Source: Saccoglossus kowalevskii (taxonomy: Eukaryota > Hemichordata > Enteropneusta > Harrimaniidae). Taken from it: a DNA stretch of 51,454 bases. The position numbers and the translations under genes were made by a program. The notes beneath the pieces are model-generated. The model was not told the DNA's origin and searched no databases. It saw only the letters and a program-made list of their open reading frames with translations. Where the stretch lies: contig NW_003140813.1 of NCBI RefSeq assembly GCF_000003605.2, positions 390,585 to 442,038 on the forward strand, written 5' to 3'. Below are positions 44,271 through 51,454 of this stretch, piece after piece. Numbering within the stretch: the stretch's first letter is position 1; each line of letters begins with the position of its first letter.

Positions 44271-46355
44271 AGTCACCATGGAAACATATACTGGTACAAG
44301 CATTATATAATGATGGGGTACATGTACACAATGATGTACATTGCCCAATTCTAATTTATCTGTTGGCATGGAAATGTGTAATATACTTAGTAAGTAATAT
44401 AATTTACCACAGCAATTTAATTGTGGTAACATTTATGAGGGAAATTTACGAGATGAAATTAAGTTTTTTCATGAGAATTCTTATAACCATTAAAAAAACA
44501 ATGATCTATGCAACTGTTGTTAAAAAAAAAAAAAAGTCAACCTGGATTTGGATGGGATGAGACAAATGTGCGGTTAATCATTTCAGGGAATTGGATATAA
44601 ATCATAAATATCCTAAAAACATAAATCTGAAAAATAAGTATAATTTATGTTCAAGTTGACATGCACTAGATTTTGGCAATGTCATATGATTATTATAGGC
44701 CAATAACTGTTAACAGTGACAGACGGTTTGAAACTTCAAATCAAAACCTTTTTCATAGCTACAATTTTGTTTCCAATTTTACGTTATGTGTTTTTGAAGA
44801 CATGTAAAGACAACAGTACACCTTAACGGGTACATACTCACTGCATTTGATGTTTGCTTGCAATTAGCAATTATAATTGCATCACAACTACTAACGAAAA
44901 TAAACAGATCGTTATCAAACCCCTATTAGATCACTAAGAAATACAGAATTTCTCAGATAACGTGCCACAAAGATATTTCAAAACATAAAATTATGTGTGG
45001 ATCAAAAGACATTTCTTCATCATTATCCAACTGTCAGCCGAGAAGACTCAATTACAGCAGCTCGCCACTCTAAATATAGCAGAGTAACAAAATCACTGAC
45101 ACTGGGAATGGGCAAATTATCTGTAATTGAGTTATACTGCTGTCACATACGAGTATGGACTGAAATCAGGAAACTATTACAATGTTTTCATGTCTAATTA
45201 GGACAGGAACCATACAAAATTTACTGGATGGAACACACATACATGTACACACGTGGGCAGGCAAACAGGACGAATTGCAGGTCACTGATGAAATATTACC
45301 ATGGTTACTCCCCATGCTCTCATAATGTAATCAAACCTTTACTATTCAACTTTCATCCCTGTTAACTGCCATCATTTTTTCCGCCAACATTTTTTTACAT
45401 TTTCATCTATTCTTTGATCATTTTTGAGGTCTATAATAGACATATAACATGAAATATGCAAGTTTATTTTGTGACAAAAGATGACTTAAGAGTTAAGTAA
45501 AAATGACTGTCGTCGACAGGATGATACACTACAGGGAATAAAACACACAATTTTGAAACTGTATGTATAGATATGGATACCTTTAAAATTTACTTCACAT
45601 AAGTTATTTTGACATAAAATATTTTGAAAACCCGCAATTATTAACACAGAAGTGCAGCACTTTAACAAAATTCTAAATTGAGTACGGTAATACAATAATA
45701 GTGTTGCTAAGGGAAACTGAATTGCACACAGAATCAAGTATCCCTAGTAAGATTTGTGATGAAGACTGGAAAATACACTTATACATTTGCAATATCAAAA
45801 TAACATCATTGAGCATTTATGAGACTCCCTCTAGAGATGAGAAAAAATAACAAATCTACCATAAAAACTCTCGCACCCAATTCATTTTAAAAAACTAACA
45901 AGTCCCTGTTCTATTATTAATGTCAGAAGTGTGGGTGTAAATTTGACTAAAAAATGTGACCAGTCATTGCTCACAATGTACTATAAAGTGGCTGAGTATA
46001 TTTGATTGAATCACTAAATCAAAGAAAACTTAGGAAAGAACTCCCATGTGCTTGAGAGTATTGGAGACGTATTAAAAATGAATTCAAAATTTACGATTAG
46101 ACTTTCAAACAAGAAGCTTGGCAACTCGTATTTGTCTACTGTTTGAGATGCACAATGTGAAAACAATGTGATTAACATTATTAAAGTTACATTGAAGATA
46201 CAGAAAATAAATTCGATTGTACATCTGTGGTTTGCAGTCTGATTTATTTCCACAGTAGCTCTACCACAACTTCAATTTAAATCTGATTTTTTGAGATATC
46301 AGAAATTTGCTAATAATAATTAAATAATCAATATACATGTTTTCCCACATTAAAC
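44271..46355. other. Non-coding stretch
   Basis: No recognised gene, RNA or repeat. Frames of 61-83 residues have no recognisable domain. Confidence 0.4.
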
Positions 46356-46359
46356 TAAT

Positions 46360-46700
46360 CATGTCTATGGACTATCCCAGAGTATCTATGAATCACATTT
46401 CAATGTGAAGATTATGCACACAAATTAGGCAATTAGTAGGTTTGAATTTCAATCCAAAACTAATTGGGTCTTTAGCATTGTTCCTGAGACTTTATATACC
46501 AATTCTTATTGAATGCAATAATTGTAGAAAATTGGGTAATTATTATGCAAATTAAGTAATTATTATGCATAGATTTCAATCCAAAACTAATGTCACAGAC
46601 CATCTAAGTACTAGGTTTCATTAAAATGTGACTAGAACTTGGATGGACGAATGGATGGATAGACAGACATACATATGCACTAACTGCAAAGACTCCCATT
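46360..46700 (-). repeat. Interspersed repeat family B, inverted copy with a GACA-type tail
   Basis: The plus strand holds attattatgcaaattaagta and ctaagtactaggtttcatta, which are reverse complements of the 7.8-kb copy landmarks. It ends gatggatagacagacata. So it is inverted relative to the copy at 7760-8425. Confidence 0.65.
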
Positions 46701-48775
46701 GTGGCTTCACACACAGGAGTCAACAATGTAATGTGCAATACATTAACGAGGAATCAGCATAGACATGGTTCACTAATATCGGATTTAGTGCAAAAAACAA
46801 AAGAAATAACAATTACACAGCATCCTCTATCCATAAATCCCAGCAGTATTGATAAATAAAGCCTTATTTTTAATTTGGAAATGTCAAGCCATGCAATGGA
46901 TTTATTTTTGTTACTTGTATGTTACCACTTTTTTGAAAACATTAATAGTGTGTGTATAAAAATAATATCTACATGTAGATGTAAATGTATGCTTAGTATG
47001 TGAATGCTTCAATGGAATAATAACAGACAACTGTCAAACTATTGAATATATCGTTACATGGACACAGTAAGCATAGTGAAATACATGTATCATATTTACT
47101 CTAATAGTCATGCAGATATGTGTTTACATTAATGAGAGGTGTGAGTCTATAGTCATATTTTAATAGTTAATAAATGCAAATTTGATTCACATGCAGTTCT
47201 ATTAGAGGTGCGCTTCTGATGGTAGCGCAAATATGGTACTACAAATGGACAAAGAAATATACATCACACCAGGCAGAAGAAACAAATGCATCCTTTGCAA
47301 TATTCTGCAAGGTACAAGCAACCTCCGTCCAAAATCCCCCTACACACCACACCAAAACAAAAAGAAGAGATTTTAAATTAATTGTCTTGTTGAATCCAAA
47401 CTGGGTCTTTGGTGGTTAAAATCATGCATGACCTGGTTGTCATAGAGATGATTTAATATATGCTCTACTGATATCACCATAGCAACTAACTGCAACAGTG
47501 TGTATGTCCTAATATCAGTTCATTGTCAATGTTGTTAGGTTCTAAATACATACTTAGAATTGCCAACCTCCAGGGAAGCATGTGTTCATAAATGGCATGC
47601 ACTGCAGTGTCCAACTCCAAGGCATGCATGGCAGACTCAAAGTACAGACCTTAAACATGAAGTCGAAGGTGAAGAATGCACATTTTTGCAAAGACATTTG
47701 GTAACCATAGTTGTCTGAGCCCAGATAATGTTTTTTGTAGAACTATAACACTGCACATGATTTAACTTTTTGTTCAAGCGGGCGGGCACTCTCTGACTGG
47801 GCATTATCTACCAGGTAGATAGATGTACATGTAGATGTGAAGCCTGTCTGCTCACATGCCATCTAGATACATTTAGTCAACTCTTTAGAGACTAAGACTG
47901 TCTGTGACTCTTTATATTTATAGAAAATACCAAATTTAGAATTTATGGTATGCAACATTCGCAATTAGATTCAAACACACAACTCCAAGCACATTGTCTT
48001 TTGATCTACCAGGAATTTGATGTCAGTTTTCAAATCTTGTGTTGGTCAAATATAAACATTTATCCACTTTCAATCAGTATAACTTATAGATATGATTTCT
48101 GGCCAAGTTGCTCAAAATTGAAAGGTCTTACAACTAAGTTTTGCCAAATAAATAAATATAAAGCTGATCTAACATAAACATGGAATCTGTGCAGCGTTTT
48201 TTTATTATATTGGAGAAAATAAAAAAATATCAATTATAATTTTGTTAAGTATATTTGTTCTCAACTTAATAAAACAGTATTGCTTAGGCATAAAGAATAA
48301 TGTCTAATCAACAAACTCATATGTTAATTACCTAATTAATATGCATAAGTTTGTATAAATGGAAAACAACATTTCAGCTGTCATTAGAAATCTGATCAAA
48401 TTCCACTACAGGTACTGACTGCATTTACCAGTAATTATGATCTTTAAAGACATGTGACAAAACTAATATGCAAATCACATTCACCTTTCTGAAAACATTT
48501 CTCAACCAATTAGAGAGTGCATCACTTGAGAGCAGTCTGAAACATCATTTCTGATAGGTTGCTGATCCTACATGTATGACACCTGATTTGCATATGTAGT
48601 TGTCAAATCAGGTGATGTACTAATGGTGGCAGTTTATTTTTAGTAGAATGCTACTCAAAAGTAAAAATTCCATTTTCTTGATTTCCACATATGTGACATT
48701 TCATGAAACAAGAAGATTACAAAAATTTGGGGATACAGTACTCAGAGAAAATTAATGTACGCAAATCATGCCACT
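46701..48775. other. Non-coding stretch
   Basis: AT-rich, with no recognised gene or repeat apart from short tgcaaatta-type fragments near 48320-48360 that may be family B debris. Confidence 0.4.
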
Positions 48776-48777
48776 AG

Positions 48778-48935
48778 TCAACAAAACCGAAATGAATCGG
48801 CTATTTTGTATCAGAACATGGAACAAATTACATGATGTATAATGTACATGTAGTTGTAAAGTTTGATTGTGATCAGTCGATGTATGTCAGAGACATGGCT
48901 GTAAAACAGCATTTGCATTCAGCCATTTTGAATCA
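48778..48935 (+). repeat. Interspersed repeat family A, copy 8 (empty-site copy)
   Basis: It begins caacaaaaccgaaatgaatc and continues ggctattttgtatcagaaca, gtaaagtttgattgtgatca and cagccattttgaatcaagca. It matches the flanks of the inverted-repeat element at 34547-34731 but has no insertion. It is plus-oriented. Confidence 0.65.
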
Positions 48936-48959
48936 AGCATTAGTGCATATTGTGGAAAT

Positions 48960-49156
48960 ACAGTACTTGCGAGAACATGCTGAAATTAATGGTTAATTAT
49001 TATGTAAATTACCTAATTAATATGTACAAATTTGTACCATAAACTAATCAGGTCCAATGTTCACTATAAAGTATCATGTGTCATTCCAATCTACCAAGCC
49101 ACTCTTGGGATATTGGTGTTTAAAAAAAAACATTTGACATCCATCCATCTTCATGA

Positions 49157-49187
<31 letters not shown>

Positions 49188-49190
49188 TCG
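48960..49190 (-). repeat. Interspersed repeat family B fragment with GACA tail
   Basis: It holds attattatgtaaattaccta and related segments, then a ccatccatcttcatgaacag stretch and seven gaca units ending near 49187. Its orientation matches the 46.4-kb copy. Confidence 0.55.
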
Positions 49191-50375
49191 GTATGACATC
49201 AGCCTTGTTATATGCTCTATACAACATTTACATGACCTCAAATCCATGTTTACTGGTTGCCATGGTGATACATACCGTACTTAATTAAGACTACCCATTG
49301 TAAAAGTAAAAGTACACTTTGCAACAATACATGTTTTTATCAATTGTATTATAAACACACCGACCCACATTTTGTGTTACATGCACTACTGAGGACTCGT
49401 AATTTAACAATTCAACATTTGAGTTGAATATCAGAATGGCACAAACACCTGAAACAATGAGTGGCTGGCCAATTATTAATAGCAAGCATGGGAACACTCA
49501 CAGGTGTGTGTGAATTTCACTTGCAACTTGTAACAACCTGATACATCGATAAATTAGTAACAAAGCCGGAATTAAATCCTAGCCCAAGGCACTCAGACTT
49601 TTAAATGTCCAGAAATTACAAATTTCAATAGAAGTTCAGATATCATGTACATGTACTTTGCTATACATTATACAAAACAGAAGCTGTTTATTATGTGATG
49701 GAAGGTTAATATCACCCTCGCTTTTGATAATTAGTAATTAGCAAAAATGTTTGAGTAGAAAAAAAATGAAGATAAAAAAATTTGCAGTAATTTTTTCTAG
49801 ATTCTTTGTTAATTTCAAAACAATGTGATGTTTATATTTTATTGTAACATTTCAAGTTCTGATTAGCATTAGCATTTTTTTTAATGAAGCTGATTCTGAA
49901 TCAATCTTTATCTTGTGGAAAGTGACAAAAGTTCATGTACCGTAATACATGTATACACAGACAGAACACACATGTATAACTATTTTTGTTGAAGGGTTTC
50001 TGATATGCAAATTAAATAATTAAAATGCATAAACATGACTGAGTGAGTACCAGTGGACAACATCAGGCCATAAATTATACATTGAATCAAGTAGTTGTTG
50101 ATACAAGTGTAATAAACTTTGGACATTTTCAGGAAGTCAATTCATGATTATGATTCACAGTGCAGGAACACATCAATTATGGATACACTGTTGTCTACAG
50201 CAGTAATACCACATGGGGATTTACAGTAACCTTGTCAAATAGTTAATGTCGCAACAGTACTTAAATATTTAAGGAGTACAACTATAATCCACATAGAAAA
50301 GAAACAAACCACAGAGGTCAGCTCATATATACGCTGTACTATTAAGTATCAGGAAAAGCATTTATTACACAAAAT
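49191..50375. other. Non-coding stretch
   Basis: No recognised gene or RNA. A short tgcaaattaaataattaaaa segment near 50005 may be family B debris. Confidence 0.4.
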
Positions 50376-50379
50376 AACA

Positions 50380-50545
50380 AAAATATTGGCTATAAAAATA
50401 TTGGAATTGAAAACATCATCACGAAATGAACAAATAAGACCCTTAGTACCTACATACATGTATCAAGTATAAAAGCAATTGAGCTGGTAGTTTTCAAGAA
50501 AACAAGGAAAATGTAATTATTGACAGACAGATGACGACGGACAGT
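50380..50545 (+). repeat. Single dispersed monomer related to the 157-bp array
   Basis: It shares the landmarks aatattgg-type start, acgaaatgaacaaat, agtacctac, aaaagcaattgagct and gtagttttcaagaa with the array at 34990-36115, and ends in gacagacagatgacgacgga. So the array unit also exists as one module of an interspersed element with a GACA/GACGGA tail. Confidence 0.65.
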
Positions 50546-51454
50546 TACATATACAGAACAGTTCTACTCTGTCATCTATGATGTCATCCAGCGGAGTGAA
50601 TATTGCGAGTTTTACTAGGTCAAAAGGTCACTAGATCATGTGACTAATGGCCATGGAAATAATAATAACATGGAAATACAGTCACATGTCACAGTCTAGT
50701 GTCCAATGTCTTCACTGTTTGAATGTCTTAATCTGCAATATTACTCCACATACAATGCATGAATTCACCAGGAAAGACAGATGAACAGACAGACCCTGGT
50801 AACCACTGTATCTCCCGAAGCAGGGGGGTTAATAAATATTTATTTCATATGTGTACATTTATCATAGACCATATTTCAAATTTTAGTGCATTGTGAGATA
50901 CCGGTAGTTCAGGTTGCATGATCATGTACACTATGTAATTGGCAGAATTGTGTTTAGTCAGTTTGATGCAATTAAAAGTATCTTACAATGCACTAAAATT
51001 TGGAATTATGGAATATTCTATGACGTGCAACAATGATATACAAATTACCTAATTACAGTGAGCTCATTTGATGTAAAATGATGAAGATCCCAGTTTGAGC
51101 AGTAAGAACCAGAGTGTTATAATTCAGGTGCTGAAACAGTAGACACACCCATGCTAAATCCACAGTAATAATGTTTGGCTAAAACAATACAGTTAGAAAA
51201 TAACTGAATTTATCATATGAATTACATTTTACTGAAAATATATTCTGAAAGCTGCAATTCATACTAAGGAAATGTGTAGTACAAATAGTAATCGATCAAA
51301 AATGTGACGTAATCATGAGGAGAAATTTATTGAATAATTGACAACTTTTTAAGAATAATTATGAAAGCAGCCACAATATCAAGATTAGAATATTAATTCA
51401 TGCATTTCCTGTCGGCAGATAAAACATTGAAATAACAAGTCATGAATTACACTG
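50546..51454. other. Non-coding stretch to window end
   Basis: AT-rich sequence with no recognised gene. The segment gtgcattgtgagata near 50888 has an inverted partner, ttacaatgcactaaaatttg, near 50984, giving a loose inverted repeat of about 130 bases. Confidence 0.4.

Overview
The window looks like nuclear DNA from an invertebrate animal. It is AT-rich, has long introns with GT/AG boundaries, many diverged interspersed repeats, and an unusual number of mini- and microsatellites. The ACATGTA-rich composition and the repeat style suggest a marine invertebrate (hemichordate, echinoderm, amphioxus or lophotrochozoan), but I cannot name a taxon. There are no bacterial operons, CRISPR arrays or rRNA genes.

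The main content is one split protein-coding gene on the minus strand. It is a member of the TMCC family (transmembrane and coiled-coil domain proteins, related to vertebrate TMCC1/2/3 and Drosophila Dementin). I rebuilt 15 coding exons from 40281 (most 5' exon found) down to the stop codon at 11655. Splice phases agree at every junction between intact exons. Exon-derived segments match the family in order: N-terminal basic and VLQQIR region, Ser-rich linker, first coiled coil, small glycine-rich module, [13 protein letters not shown] module, linker, second coiled coil, and a C-terminal transmembrane hairpin. One exon (about 14495-14649) keeps clear family similarity but carries several frame-breaking length changes and a stop; it lies next to a 39-base homopolymer. 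The start-codon exon was not found and probably lies in the 40.3-51.5 kb stretch or beyond the window.

The left part (1-11.6 kb) is mostly non-coding. A spliced-looking exon at 4790-5025 (minus) encodes the C-terminal half of a Crypton-type tyrosine recombinase domain. The right part (40.3-51.5 kb) holds no exon I can support and reads as a first intron or 5' flank with repeats.

The TMCC introns and flanks carry at least ten tandem arrays. The largest is a 32-bp array (21.43-25.19 kb, interrupted by a 675-N gap) whose unit contains an AP-1-like TGACTCA overlapping a CAGCTG E-box. Others have units of 18/54, 35, 48 (one CCAAT box each), 36, 21-27, about 157 and 24 bp. Two interspersed repeat families recur: family A, eight copies, all in plus orientation and so antisense to TMCC; and family B, in both orientations. 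A short hAT-like inverted-repeat element (34547-34731) sits inside a family A copy, and another family A copy at 48.78 kb shows the matching empty site. A tRNA-derived SINE sits inside the 157-bp array.
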